NCBI GenBank assembly: GCA_016186945.1
Contig: JACPKR010000012.1
Location: 1 to 64,000 of the forward strand
Direction: 5' to 3'
Length of the DNA: 64,000 nt
Source of the DNA: Deltaproteobacteria bacterium
GTDB taxonomy: Bacteria > Bdellovibrionota_B > Oligoflexia > Oligoflexales > Bog-1112
The notes under the pieces are model-generated. The model saw only the letters and a program-made list of their open reading frames with translations, was not told where the DNA came from and did not search any database. The translations under genes were made by a program, and so were the position numbers. Shown here piece by piece: positions 32,588 through 40,996 of this stretch (its first letter is position 1; each line of letters starts with the position of its first letter).

Positions 32588-33224
32588 TCATGTCTCCTAT
32601 AAGTCCCTCTGGCAGGTGACTTATTAATGTTTTCAGGGTCTGTTCCAGCTCTTTTTGACCAGCGGTATTTTCAATAACAACGTCGGCCAGTTTCTTTTTT
32701 TCCTGCTCGGGCATTTGGGAACTTACAATGCGCTCGGCGTCTTCCCAGGACACTTTATCTCTCTCTATGACTCTGGCGATTTGGGTTTGCCTGTCGCAAG
32801 TGACCAAACAGTTGGCGAGAAAATTCTTGTAAGCCCCGGTCTCAAACAAGAGGGCAGCTTCGTAGAACCATAGTCTAGGGTTGGCTAGTAGATCGACGTT
32901 CTGCAACTCGACGGCGAGGAGTCTTCGGATTTCAGGGTGAACGATTGTTTCTAGTTTTTTCCTCAACTCAACGTCGCGGAAAACAAGATCCCGCATAAAT
33001 TTTCGGTCTAACGAACCTTGGTCCGTCAAGACGTTTCTACCAAATTCTCGGGCGATTGCCGACAAAACTTTTGACCCTGGCGCCACCGCACCGCGCGCGA
33101 GTTTGTCGGCGTCAATGCAAACGTAGCCCCAGGACGACAAAATCCGCGTTACCGTGCTTTTGCCTGCTGCAATTCCACCGGTAATACCCACGCCATATCG
33201 TTTACATAATGTATCTGTATCCAT
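32565..33224 (-). CDS. coaE: Dephospho-CoA kinase
   Basis: 219 residues. The P-loop is GITGGIAAGKST, followed by the conserved DADKLAR, HPEIRR, and the AALLFETG and CDRQTQIARVIERD segments of the lid and substrate site. It phosphorylates the 3'-hydroxyl of dephospho-CoA, the last step of CoA synthesis. Length is normal. The 3' end overlaps the helicase gene, so the two are translationally coupled. A partial repeat lies just upstream of its start and no strong Shine-Dalgarno is visible. Confidence 0.93.
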   Translation of the reverse strand: MDTDTLCKRYGVGITGGIAAGKSTVTRILSSWGYVCIDADKLARGAVAPGSKVLSAIAREFGRNVLTDQGSLDRKFMRDLVFRDVELRKKLETIVHPEIRRLLAVELQNVDLLANPRLWFYEAALLFETGAYKNFLANCLVTCDRQTQIARVIERDKVSWEDAERIVSSQMPEQEKKKLADVVIENTAGQKELEQTLKTLISHLPEGLIGDMNAEKEKP

Positions 33225-33246
33225 CGTACGCTAAAAAGAAAGCTGC

Positions 33247-33340
33247 TTGTGGCAAGGAGGTGGTTTGGAGGAAACTGCGCAGCTGGTTCCTCCAAGAAAT
33301 CCGGGGGAGGCGACGCTTCCCTCTCCACCCCTCTCTATTT
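33247..33340 (-). repeat. Partial MITE, reverse orientation, between coaE and an unknown gene
   Basis: Starts TTGTGGCAAGGAGGTGGTTT, then the GGAGGAAACTGCGCAG hairpin and a shortened CCGGGGGAGGCGACGCTTCC region ending near CTATTT. Both terminal repeats are missing and the G/C tract is partly deleted, so this is a decayed copy. It lies upstream of coaE and probably in its leader. Confidence 0.85.
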
Positions 33341-33352
33341 ACGAGACGGCTT

Positions 33353-34081
33353 CTATTGGTCGGATTCGATGTAATTGATGATCGAATTTCCGTTGGAAAC
33401 ACGAACGTGCATGACCCCCTCACCGACAAAGTGCTCAGGAACAACCGTTTTGACACTGAAGTAATGCTTGTAATTTCTGTCGCATTCATCGTTTTCTAGA
33501 ATTTTCACGATGGGCTGAACTACGAGCACGTCCTTCGGATTTATGGACATTCTCACATCTTCCATGACCATGCAACCTACGTAAAGGCGGGGATAGTGGC
33601 CGCTAAGAACTACAACCTGTTCATCTGCCTCAACTTTAAACTCAGCGGTGGACACGGGCGCGTAGTGATACTCGTCTGGCGTGTTGGTAGTCGCACGGCT
33701 GACAGAGAACTTGGTTTTAAGTGACGAATCGTCTTCCAGAAGGATCGTGTAGTCACCTGTCTCCAGGACGCCGACAGCGATTTTCTGAACAAATGGATTG
33801 AGAACCTGAGCGCAGAAACCTGAGTTTTGGTCATGCATGAGAGCTGTTGCCCAAACTTTGATCTCATGTTTCGCCTCGTCGAGGGTGAAGCCAATGCGGC
33901 CTACTTTGTAGCAGAGGTTGGGAAATTTCCCCACCAGGGTGATTTCTACGTTGTCGTTGTTGTCGAATCCGACGGGCATTACTATTTTTTTGATGGGTGC
34001 GGGAACTTCAGCTACCTCAGAATAGGCTGTGTAACTGAATACTGCCAATAAGCTCATGACTAGTCGTGCGACGCGTTTCAT
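33353..34081 (-). CDS. Secreted hypothetical protein with two related domains
   Basis: 242 residues from ATG 34081 with AAGGAGGT just upstream. A signal peptide is present (LVMSLLAVFSYTAYS). The mature protein appears to contain two similar beta-rich halves. Each has an 'EITLVGKFPNLCYKVG' or 'VVLSGHYPRLYVGCMV'-like segment with a cysteine, then a long strand region containing a second cysteine (SGFCAQVLNP; NDECDRNYKHY). The four cysteines suggest one disulfide per domain in the periplasm or outside. No family is recognised. It is followed by a decayed repeat. Confidence 0.7.
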   Translation of the reverse strand: MKRVARLVMSLLAVFSYTAYSEVAEVPAPIKKIVMPVGFDNNDNVEITLVGKFPNLCYKVGRIGFTLDEAKHEIKVWATALMHDQNSGFCAQVLNPFVQKIAVGVLETGDYTILLEDDSSLKTKFSVSRATTNTPDEYHYAPVSTAEFKVEADEQVVVLSGHYPRLYVGCMVMEDVRMSINPKDVLVVQPIVKILENDECDRNYKHYFSVKTVVPEHFVGEGVMHVRVSNGNSIINYIESDQ

Positions 34082-34151
34082 AATCACCTCCTTGTTTGGG
34101 AATTATTCTACCACATGTTTTTTGGGGGAGGGCGACTCTGCGGTTCTGGGG

Positions 34152-35339
34152 TCAGAACTTTGTTTGCATGGTAATTGCAAACGTACCGTTAGGGATCCAG
34201 ACAGGCTGCCAGGACCATGATGGCTTGTTCACTGGGTTTAGGAAGCCTTCGAGAATGCTGGCACCGTAAGCTGTTCCCAATAAGGCAAGGCCGAGGAGGG
34301 CTTCATTTCGCATCTGGCTAATCTTTGCATTTTCTTCATCAAAGATGGCGTCTGTTTCCGCAGCGTAGCGGTTCCGTTCATCTGGATCTGTAATTGTGTC
34401 CTCCTGGGCCAGCCGTTCATCGACGCTTGTGTTCAAGTCATCCACGGCTCGGTCAGCCGAGAGTGTGCGTAAGGTGAAAAATCCGAGGCCTGCCACTTGG
34501 CTGGCCGTAAAAACGAGGCCCCATACTGGCTTCTCGTTCATGTACTGTCCGATGCCCAGAGGTAGGAAGTTCACCCATGCGGGTTGCGTTTCGATCGAGG
34601 GAATCGCTGTGGGGATCTCGCGTTTCTCAGGTAGCTGTCTTCTTCTTTCGGGTTTTTCAGGTTTAGGCGCAGGGCTTGGTTCCTCCGGCTTTTTTTCAGG
34701 TTCAGGTTCTCGGACTTTGACATCGACTTGTTCTTTTTTAGGCTTGGACGCCCGGTCGAGTCGAAAGGTGAACTTATTGAGTCCCTTAGCCTGGACGTTG
34801 AATTTGGCAGTGCGACTTTCGTAGCCTACCGCATATACCTCAACGGTCCGTTCACCTGGTTCTACCGTGAGAAGGTCTCCTACCTTGCCTCTGTGAATTC
34901 CGTCGACGACCACTTGTCCTTCTACGGCGTTGGAGAGAATGATGACCTGCGTTAGGCGCGGATGTTCCTTCGGTTTTTCCTTTGGGAGAAGGGGAGTAGG
35001 GGACGGGCTTTCAATAGAGTCAAAAAAGTCCAGCACAGACTTATCAATGACCTCTGCGGCTTCAATTTTGATGTTGGGCTGAAGTTTTTTTGCATTTTCA
35101 AAGCTTTTCGCGGCTTCCAGTCTTTTCCCTTGCATGTATTGGGAAATTCCGAGCATCTTGTAAAGTTTAGCTTGTTCCCCTTGGGCCTGCGTTCGATTGA
35201 GGGCTTGCGTAAACGCACGCTCAGCACCTTCGAAGTCGTGAGCCAAGTACAAGTTTAGACCTGCTTCATAGCTCTGTGCCTGCAAATTTGGCGCACTTGC
35301 ATAAATACAAAAAAAAAGTAGAAAAAAGAGAAGCTTCAC
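34152..35339 (-). CDS. Secreted TPR and PEGA domain protein
   Basis: 395 residues with a signal peptide (LLFFLLFFCIYASAPNLQA). Residues 24-90 carry about two TPR-like repeats (YEAGLNLYLAHDFEGAERAF, LGISQYMQGKRLEAAKSFEN). A PEGA domain follows at about 130-195 (EGQVVVDGIHRGKVGDLLTV, then PGERTVEVYAVGYES). A Pro/Glu/Lys-rich linker (205-250) leads to a C-terminal part with two hydrophobic helices (YMNEKPVWGLVFTASQVAG; EALLGLALLGTAYGASILEG). PEGA domains bind peptidoglycan-proximal or surface structures, so an envelope role is likely. The gene's 3' neighbour is the secreted unknown at 33353, on the same strand. Confidence 0.8.
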   Translation of the reverse strand: MKLLFFLLFFCIYASAPNLQAQSYEAGLNLYLAHDFEGAERAFTQALNRTQAQGEQAKLYKMLGISQYMQGKRLEAAKSFENAKKLQPNIKIEAAEVIDKSVLDFFDSIESPSPTPLLPKEKPKEHPRLTQVIILSNAVEGQVVVDGIHRGKVGDLLTVEPGERTVEVYAVGYESRTAKFNVQAKGLNKFTFRLDRASKPKKEQVDVKVREPEPEKKPEEPSPAPKPEKPERRRQLPEKREIPTAIPSIETQPAWVNFLPLGIGQYMNEKPVWGLVFTASQVAGLGFFTLRTLSADRAVDDLNTSVDERLAQEDTITDPDERNRYAAETDAIFDEENAKISQMRNEALLGLALLGTAYGASILEGFLNPVNKPSWSWQPVWIPNGTFAITMQTKF

Positions 35340-35440
35340 CTAAACCTCTATGCAACGCAAGGATTCAACGTAGGTATCGGAGATTTTAGCGTTTTCCTTA
35401 GGCAGGGCCTGTTCATATGAGAAAAGGTTAAGAGAATTTC

Positions 35441-35546
35441 CGTCATTGCGAGCGAATGCGAAGCAATCCAGGCTGAAATTTGCCCACCTTGTAAGCGGCA
35501 GACAACCTGGATTGCTTCGTCGGGCTTCGCCCTTCTCGCAATGACG
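35441..35546. repeat. Long palindromic intergenic repeat (CGTCATTGCGAG type)
   Basis: Left arm 35441-35472 begins CGTCATTGCGAGCGAATGCG; right arm 35506-35546 ends CTTCTCGCAATGACG. The arms share CCTGGATTGCTTCG and are complementary apart from a few bases. Repeats with the same wording (CGTCATTGCGAG...GCAATCCAG) are widespread in diverse bacterial genomes as intergenic palindromes. Here it lies between the PEGA protein gene and the 5'-nucleotidase gene, both on the minus strand, so it is transcribed if they share a message. Confidence 0.85.
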
Positions 35547-35556
35547 TTACTGTTCA

Positions 35557-37029
35557 TTAGGCGCCCGGGCTGACATCGTGGGGTAAAACTTCGTGGAATG
35601 AGATGAACTTCTTAAAGGGGCTGTAATAGCGGAGGTTGGAAACTCTTGACGTATATAGGCAGGCGTAGGCGTTCACTTGGTTGGCAAAACGGGAACGCTC
35701 GAGACCGACTTTCATAAGTTCCCCCCAGACGGGATGAAATTTGGCCTCTCTGTTCTGCATCAGAGTTTTGATGTTTTTATCGAGGTCCTTGAGAGATTGT
35801 TTGCCCTCTTCAAGGCTTTTGATCAGTTTTTCATTTTCGTTAAGCAGGTGGTTGATTTTCTTCATATCCTCTCGGTGTTCCGCTTTCTGGACCTGGCGTT
35901 TGTTAGCTGCGATCATGGAGCGGATTTTTTGCAGGCGTTCGTCGAGAGTTTCTTTCTCCTGGAGTTTTTCAAATATTTTCTCAAGGTCCTCTGTCAGTTC
36001 CTCAAGTTTAGGGATTTCCTGTTCCAGCTCCTCGATGATTAGCATCGTGCGCCAGTTGAGTGTATCTTTTGTCCGGATGATATCGACGTAGATGTGGTCA
36101 CCGACATAGAGGATTTCATCGCCACTATAGCCTGTCACCTCTTCGAAAAGTTGCGCGTTGCCTCCGTAGTAGACCCGTTTGGGATGCAGGGGGCCGGAGT
36201 GCAGTTTAAGCAGGTTGGGTTCCTCGACGACTTCGAGGAAAGGTTGGCTGCCTATGAAAAACCCAGGTTTACCTGCCCCGACGATCATATATTCAAAGTA
36301 GTCTTTCCAATTGGCGAAGCCTTCGTAGGAGTTATCCAAAACATAGCCCAGGATAATTTTCGTATAGTCGTAGAGAGAGTTTGTCAGGAGGAAAAGTTTT
36401 TTCCCTGCGTCGATCAATCGGACGAGTGTTGTGGAAAGGTACTTGTCGCGCTGGATATATTTTTCAGGTTCCTTGAACACGTGGTTTTTGATCGTTCCAT
36501 CTTTGTGACAGAGGTCGATGAAGGTTCTCACATCGAGGTGAACCTCCTCAAAGGTTTTCTTCACTCGCCCTGGGTGCATATTCATGAAATGCACAATTTC
36601 TGCATAGAGCTGAACTTCACTGAGTTCGAAAAACATGTCGATGGAGAGGAAATTTTCAGGATCGATACCTTGCGCGTTGTAAAGGGAGTAGCGTTCTTCC
36701 TTACTGAGGCGGCGGTAGCCGTGGTAGGCGTTCTTAACATATTTGTGAGTGTCGACTTTGAGGATGTTGCCATTCTTTTTGTCCACAAGTAGGCCGCGGA
36801 TAAGGAAGTTGGGTTTGAATTCAAGTTCCAGTAGCTCTTCGGGGTAGCCCGCTTCGATGAACTTCTTGATTGTTTCGCGAAAGGCCAGTCCCTCGAACGC
36901 ATCTCGTTTATAGATCGCAAGGGTGTGATCCATGTCGAAACCGACGAGCTTCGTGTTGGCAAAGTTTAGCGAGCGGTTTACGAAAACTCTCTTGAAGAGG
37001 GGCAGCCCTGTTTTGCTTTCGTCACGCAA
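35557..37029 (-). CDS. HAD-IG family 5'-nucleotidase (cN-II type)
   Basis: 490 residues, TTG start preceded by TAGGAGGT at ideal spacing. The nucleophile motif is VGFDMDHTLAIY, motif II is FLLTNS, and motif IV is EILYVGDHIYVDI. The sequences EGLAFR, KVDTHKYVKNAYHGYR and MIVGAGKPGFF match the purine 5'-nucleotidase cN-II/HAD-IG family, which dephosphorylates IMP and GMP in the cytoplasm. Residues 335-430 form a long coiled coil (EELEQEIPKLEELTEDLEKI and onward), typical of the bacterial members. It follows an outer-membrane protein gene on the same strand. Confidence 0.9.
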   Translation of the reverse strand: MRDESKTGLPLFKRVFVNRSLNFANTKLVGFDMDHTLAIYKRDAFEGLAFRETIKKFIEAGYPEELLELEFKPNFLIRGLLVDKKNGNILKVDTHKYVKNAYHGYRRLSKEERYSLYNAQGIDPENFLSIDMFFELSEVQLYAEIVHFMNMHPGRVKKTFEEVHLDVRTFIDLCHKDGTIKNHVFKEPEKYIQRDKYLSTTLVRLIDAGKKLFLLTNSLYDYTKIILGYVLDNSYEGFANWKDYFEYMIVGAGKPGFFIGSQPFLEVVEEPNLLKLHSGPLHPKRVYYGGNAQLFEEVTGYSGDEILYVGDHIYVDIIRTKDTLNWRTMLIIEELEQEIPKLEELTEDLEKIFEKLQEKETLDERLQKIRSMIAANKRQVQKAEHREDMKKINHLLNENEKLIKSLEEGKQSLKDLDKNIKTLMQNREAKFHPVWGELMKVGLERSRFANQVNAYACLYTSRVSNLRYYSPFKKFISFHEVLPHDVSPGA

Positions 37030-37038
37030 GCGTACCTC

Positions 37039-38166
37039 CTAAAAACCTTGTCGGTCAAATTGTCGCCTGTCGTAAGGCAGGAACTCAAGGATGGAGGGAA
37101 GGCTTGTTTTCCCTCCCATCTGCCAGACGAGGGAAGCTTCGATCCAGGTTGTGGAAGTGTCAAATTCCTTGAGGTCTGCAACTTTCGTCTCAGCAACGAA
37201 ATAACGTAAGCTGAAGCGCAAGGGAGGTTTCGGGTCCCAGTGCGCCTGAACCTGGTAGAAGGTTTCAGTTTCATTCCTGCTGCAATTCAGGGGATCATTC
37301 GCGTAGTATGCGGAACGTACGTTGCTACCTGATTGACATGAACCCATGCGTTTCCATGGAAGCTCGAAAATCCGACGCGCCCCCTCGAAGCGCCCTTCTA
37401 AGTAAACTTCAGAAAAGGGGTGGATGCCTAGTCTCAGAATAGCTCCCCGTTTAGTGTGGTCAAACCAGGGGTCGTTTGCAAGCAAACTTTCCTGCACATA
37501 GGCGGCACCAAGAGTAGTATGGGCATTGACTGACCACTGATGGGCCATGCCTCCGCTGACATTGAACCAGTGTGGGACGGAGCTTTCAACGGAATTTTCA
37601 GGTGCGCTCGCGTCCCATTCCCTGCGATTGAAAAGAAAGACGTGACTTTCATGACCCGCAGTCCAATGCCAAGTGATCCAAGGGAGGAGAAATGCATTCA
37701 CGCGTGGTTGATTCCTGGTCGCTAACAACTCGCTGCGAACGATTCCTCCACGAACAAGGAACCCGGCAGTTCCCTGTCCCAGCTCCATTCTAACATAGCC
37801 TGTCATGTCATGACGTTCGGTTTTATGAGCAGACGTCGTGCCTGCGTTGAGTAGGTCCCCCTCTCCTTTGACAGAAATAGCTTCATTCTCCGGCAGCCAG
37901 CTAAAACGGAAGGCATACAAGGTTCCTATCTCCATCATTGCCTGCGGTGAAAAACTGAGCGTAAAGCCTAACTCGGGGACAAAACCTGAGACCGATTCAT
38001 AGGAACGTTCTTTTCCCCCCAATGTCGTAGGGTCAAAACTGAGAGCCTGGTGAGAGAATGCGGAAAGGGAAAGACTTAGCGAAACATTGTCCGAAAAGGC
38101 ATTTGCTCCACATAGAAAACAAGAGAGGACTAGGAATTTCAACTTTGAGCTTGGACATCGCAACAT
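37039..38166 (-). CDS. Predicted outer-membrane beta-barrel protein
   Basis: 375 residues from ATG 38166; the frame is open for another 108 codons but these overlap the PP2C gene and have no signal. A signal peptide follows (LKFLVLSCFLCGANAFS). The rest is alternating amphipathic strands rich in aromatic residues and Gly (YVRMELGQGTAGFLVRGGIV, WITWHWTAGHESHVFLF, RGAILRLGIHPFSEVYLEGR), and the C-terminal residue is Phe, the usual end of proteins assembled by BamA. Function is unknown. Its last strands precede the 5'-nucleotidase start by only 9 nt. Confidence 0.75.
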   Translation of the reverse strand: MLRCPSSKLKFLVLSCFLCGANAFSDNVSLSLSLSAFSHQALSFDPTTLGGKERSYESVSGFVPELGFTLSFSPQAMMEIGTLYAFRFSWLPENEAISVKGEGDLLNAGTTSAHKTERHDMTGYVRMELGQGTAGFLVRGGIVRSELLATRNQPRVNAFLLPWITWHWTAGHESHVFLFNRREWDASAPENSVESSVPHWFNVSGGMAHQWSVNAHTTLGAAYVQESLLANDPWFDHTKRGAILRLGIHPFSEVYLEGRFEGARRIFELPWKRMGSCQSGSNVRSAYYANDPLNCSRNETETFYQVQAHWDPKPPLRFSLRYFVAETKVADLKEFDTSTTWIEASLVWQMGGKTSLPSILEFLPYDRRQFDRQGF

Positions 38167-38245
38167 CGCACGATCCTTTCGGTGCGCTACTCGTGCTAAA
38201 CTTGGAAAAGGATACTTGAAAGTCGAGTGGAAAAAAGGAGTTTCT

Positions 38246-38962
38246 GTGCAGATAGAAATGGCGGGGGTAAGTGACTTAGGTCGCGTGCGGAAAAACAACG
38301 AGGACTTTTTGCTGTTCGACGAAACTCTGAGCCTCGGTATCGTCTGTGATGGGATTGGAGGTAGGGAAGGGGGAGAAGTTGCGTCAAAACTTGCTGCTGA
38401 GACAATGAAAGATGCGTTGAGGGAAGCCCCCGACAACGGCCTAGTTAGCTTTCTCAAAGCTGCCGGACAAAAAACAAACAAGGCGATCATCGCTGTAGGT
38501 GAACAAAACCCAACTCTTTACGGAATGGGAACGACGATGGAATGCTTGCTGTTCCGTGATAAGGAACTTTACCTCACCCACATTGGTGACAGCCGCACCT
38601 ATCTTTTCCATGAAGGCAACTTTTGGCAACTTACGATTGATCATAATGTGCGAACTCTGGCGTTCTACGGAGATATCCCCGAGGAAATGGGAAAACTCGC
38701 AGGAGGCGACGCGTTGGTCCGCGCTCTGGGGATAGATAAGAAAGCAGAAGTGGACGTCTATACAATCAAGCTTGTTCCAGGACAGGTGTTTCTTACAGCC
38801 TCGGACGGACTTTTCGATATGATTCCCGACACCGACCTTGCGGAGATGATCGCAAAAGGAAAGCATGACAAGCAAGCTCTGCTCCAAACGCTGCTTGCAG
38901 AAGCTAACAAACGAGGCGGTAACGATAACATCACTGCACTTATTTCTCAGGTTATCCCATGA
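38246..38962 (+). CDS. PP2C-family Ser/Thr protein phosphatase
   Basis: 238 residues from GTG 38246, with AAGGAG 5 nt upstream; a longer frame exists but overlaps the divergent gene. PP2C motifs are all present: SDLGRVRKNNEDF, VCDGIGGREGGEVAS (metal Asp), GMGTTMECLLF, HIGDSRTYLF, ASDGLFDMI and GGNDNITALI. It is a stand-alone Mn/Mg-dependent phosphatase like Stp/PrpC and would reverse Ser/Thr phosphorylation. No kinase gene lies next to it. The small downstream gene overlaps its stop by 4 nt and is translationally coupled. Confidence 0.92.
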   Translation: MQIEMAGVSDLGRVRKNNEDFLLFDETLSLGIVCDGIGGREGGEVASKLAAETMKDALREAPDNGLVSFLKAAGQKTNKAIIAVGEQNPTLYGMGTTMECLLFRDKELYLTHIGDSRTYLFHEGNFWQLTIDHNVRTLAFYGDIPEEMGKLAGGDALVRALGIDKKAEVDVYTIKLVPGQVFLTASDGLFDMIPDTDLAEMIAKGKHDKQALLQTLLAEANKRGGNDNITALISQVIP

Positions 38963-39195
38963 AAACACGCTATCTCATCCGTAAACGACGTCAAGACATT
39001 GAAGGCCCTTACGACGGAAAGGAACTTCTCCCTATCATTCAAAACGGACAGTCGGACTGGGAAATTGCAGGGCATCTGAAACCATGGATTTTTCTGGGCA
39101 ATGAGTATCTTCTCAACAAAACATATCCGGAAATCAGTGCCGCTGCTAAGGAGTCGTTGTGGGGGAGAGTGAGACGGCGCCTGCTCTTGAAGTAG
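38959..39195 (+). CDS. Small GYF-like domain protein coupled to the phosphatase
   Basis: 78 residues, ATG overlapping the phosphatase stop (ATGA). Its core 'YLIRKRRQDIEGPYDGKELL' and 'WEIAGHLKPWIFL' resembles the bacterial GYF_2 layout: a strand, GPYD/S, a short helix, then a strand with Trp. GYF domains bind proline-rich peptides. The overlap suggests a partner or regulator of the phosphatase (inference). The C-terminus ends directly at the left border of a truncated MITE. Confidence 0.55.
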   Translation: MKTRYLIRKRRQDIEGPYDGKELLPIIQNGQSDWEIAGHLKPWIFLGNEYLLNKTYPEISAAAKESLWGRVRRRLLLK

Positions 39196-39325
39196 CTTGG
39201 GGCAAAATAGGGAGAGGGGGGTTTGGGGGGGCGAGTGAAGCGTCGCCTCCCCCGGATTTCTTGGAGGAACCAGCTGCGCAGTTTCCTCCAAACCACCTCC
39301 TTGCCCCAAGTGGCTTACGGGTTAC
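39196..39325 (+). mobile_element. MITE truncated at its left end (copy 3)
   Basis: 130 bp. The left inverted repeat is cut to CTTGGGGCAA, starting right at the stop codon of the upstream gene. The right end is complete, with one changed triplet (CTTACGGGTTAC instead of CTTACGCATTAC). The G tract and hairpin are intact. No target duplication is visible, consistent with loss of the left end. Confidence 0.88.
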
Positions 39326-39399
39326 TTTAGAAAGATGTAAGTGCTTTATTATATTGAATAAATCTGATATTCCAGACTAAGAACAAAAGGGAGAAGGAG

Positions 39400-40908
39400 A
39401 TGAAAGTCTGGAAAGCAGTCGCCGGCGGCTTATGCCTCGTGTGGGGAAGCGGACCCCTTAAGGCTGACGCCCTGGAAACAATGACAGCAGGTGTTGCCAA
39501 GAAACTCCCAGCTCTTCCCGGGAGCTTGGGTCGGGAATACGATGAGCTTCATCCTTATTATGTAAAGTATTGCACGACCACAAAATTAAGTCCCATGCCC
39601 GGGAAGGGGAAAGCGGGAGGCATCCCTGGTCATGCAGTGTTTTATCTGAAAGGTGTTTGCCCTGACAAAAGCGTAGGCCCCTCTGGTTTAAATCTTTGCC
39701 CTGACGATCGTGACTATACTGACCCCGACCTGGGACTTGGTCTGTCCACTGACAGATTTCTCAAGAATGCGAATTTTTTTGTAATTCCCACACGCAAATT
39801 GTTTCTATCTGCCGACCTTTCCGTAGGAGAGACTTTTGATGATGCTGTTAAGGAGCGGATGATAAAACAGGTGGAAGAAGAGAAGCTCTTCCAGGATTTT
39901 GAATTTCACGAAGACGCTTTCCCCAAGGACTTGCCTGAAGCAGAGCGGGAACACTACATGGCAGGAATCTCCTTAGGTACAGACTTTGGGGTTGGAATGG
40001 GGCGAAACTTGTACTGCATCAACGTACCCGTACCTCGCCCCGTAATGGGCTTGATCGTTGGGTATTTGAACGAGCTTAACTGTTCCTACAAAAAATCAGA
40101 GGGGATTCCTTATCGAGGACTTGTCAAGACGGACAATGATTATCACTGGGACGGGTTGTGGGATAACTGTACACACACGCCTATCAATGCAATGGCGGCT
40201 GTGGGGATTATGGAGCCGCGCAAGACAAATCTGCCGTTTTTCCAACAGCTCGCTCAGCTTGCAATCCCTTCTCACACTTTTCTCGATATCAATGACGCGC
40301 TGAACAAACCTGAGATTGATGTTGATGCGATCTACGAACACCCTATGCGACGGAAAATGTTTCGCGAGTTCGAGTGGATTCCCCTACAGGATGGGGTTAT
40401 CAGCGAATTTATACAGATGTATCAGCCCAACACCGTGTTTGAAGAAGACGATCGGATGTATGTTGCTCCTGATTTCGCCCGAAACTTGGGGAAAGAAATC
40501 CGAGATCTTACACGTGACCTTAGATTCAGCTACCATGGAAAAGGAAAGCTCGGGTATGTGCCCCACATGTTTCACATGTACAAACGGTACCGCAATGCGT
40601 TGGCTGGTGTCCTAAAAAAAGAGGCGAGTCGTGCGTTCAAAGCGCATCAGGAGAGTGCAGACAAAGTGATGATCGCAGTGCTTCAAAGTACACTCACAAA
40701 CTTTAAAGCGAAGCAAGGCAGGCAGGAACCAAAAAGCAAGGAATGGAAGGATTTGCAACGGGAGATAGAACATTTGGAAGCGGAGTTTTTGCCGCGGCAG
40801 AAATCACTCGACTATGTTGAGTTTGTGGAAAAATTTAAGAAATTCTTACAGAGGAAAATGTTCCTTCTGGAAGTGAGGATCGCCAACTTTATAGAGTATT
40901 CAAGATAA
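39400..40908 (+). CDS. Secreted protein of unknown function
   Basis: 502 residues, ATG with AGGGAGAAGGAG upstream and a signal peptide (VAGGLCLVWGSGPLKA). I do not recognise a family. Notable features are several cysteines in the first half (YCTTTKL, GVCPDKS, LNLCPDD, LYCINVP, LNCSYKK), the segment DNCTHTPINAMAAVGIMEP, whose Cys-Thr-His resembles the active-site surroundings of papain-like cysteine proteins, and a C-terminal helical part (QREIEHLEAEFLPRQKSLDY) that may be a coiled coil. It is probably periplasmic or secreted. A palindromic repeat begins just after the stop codon. Confidence 0.65.
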   Translation: MKVWKAVAGGLCLVWGSGPLKADALETMTAGVAKKLPALPGSLGREYDELHPYYVKYCTTTKLSPMPGKGKAGGIPGHAVFYLKGVCPDKSVGPSGLNLCPDDRDYTDPDLGLGLSTDRFLKNANFFVIPTRKLFLSADLSVGETFDDAVKERMIKQVEEEKLFQDFEFHEDAFPKDLPEAEREHYMAGISLGTDFGVGMGRNLYCINVPVPRPVMGLIVGYLNELNCSYKKSEGIPYRGLVKTDNDYHWDGLWDNCTHTPINAMAAVGIMEPRKTNLPFFQQLAQLAIPSHTFLDINDALNKPEIDVDAIYEHPMRRKMFREFEWIPLQDGVISEFIQMYQPNTVFEEDDRMYVAPDFARNLGKEIRDLTRDLRFSYHGKGKLGYVPHMFHMYKRYRNALAGVLKKEASRAFKAHQESADKVMIAVLQSTLTNFKAKQGRQEPKSKEWKDLQREIEHLEAEFLPRQKSLDYVEFVEKFKKFLQRKMFLLEVRIANFIEYSR

Positions 40909-40996
40909 TCAATTTTGGGAAAAACTTTTTGAAAAAAGTTATTTCCCCAAGCCCCTTTTCAAAAACTTCAATATCTAAAGTTTTTTGGGGGGAGGC
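40907..40996. repeat. Double-palindrome repeat, copy 1
   Basis: TTCAAGATAATCAATTTTGGG starts a segment with AACTTTTT-G-AAAAAAGTT flanked by GGGA/TTCCC, then CCCC...AAAAACTT and AAAGTTTTTTGGGG, that is, two palindromes in tandem. Nearly the same 90 bases recur at 43507-43600. It fills the space after the secreted protein gene and provides the last codons (PPPKKL) of nadK on the other strand. It could act as a bidirectional terminator. Confidence 0.8.

Noticed and set aside
36094-36792. 232-codon frame opposite the 5'-nucleotidase
   Set aside because: It lies wholly inside a strongly supported HAD-IG gene and its translation has no family features.
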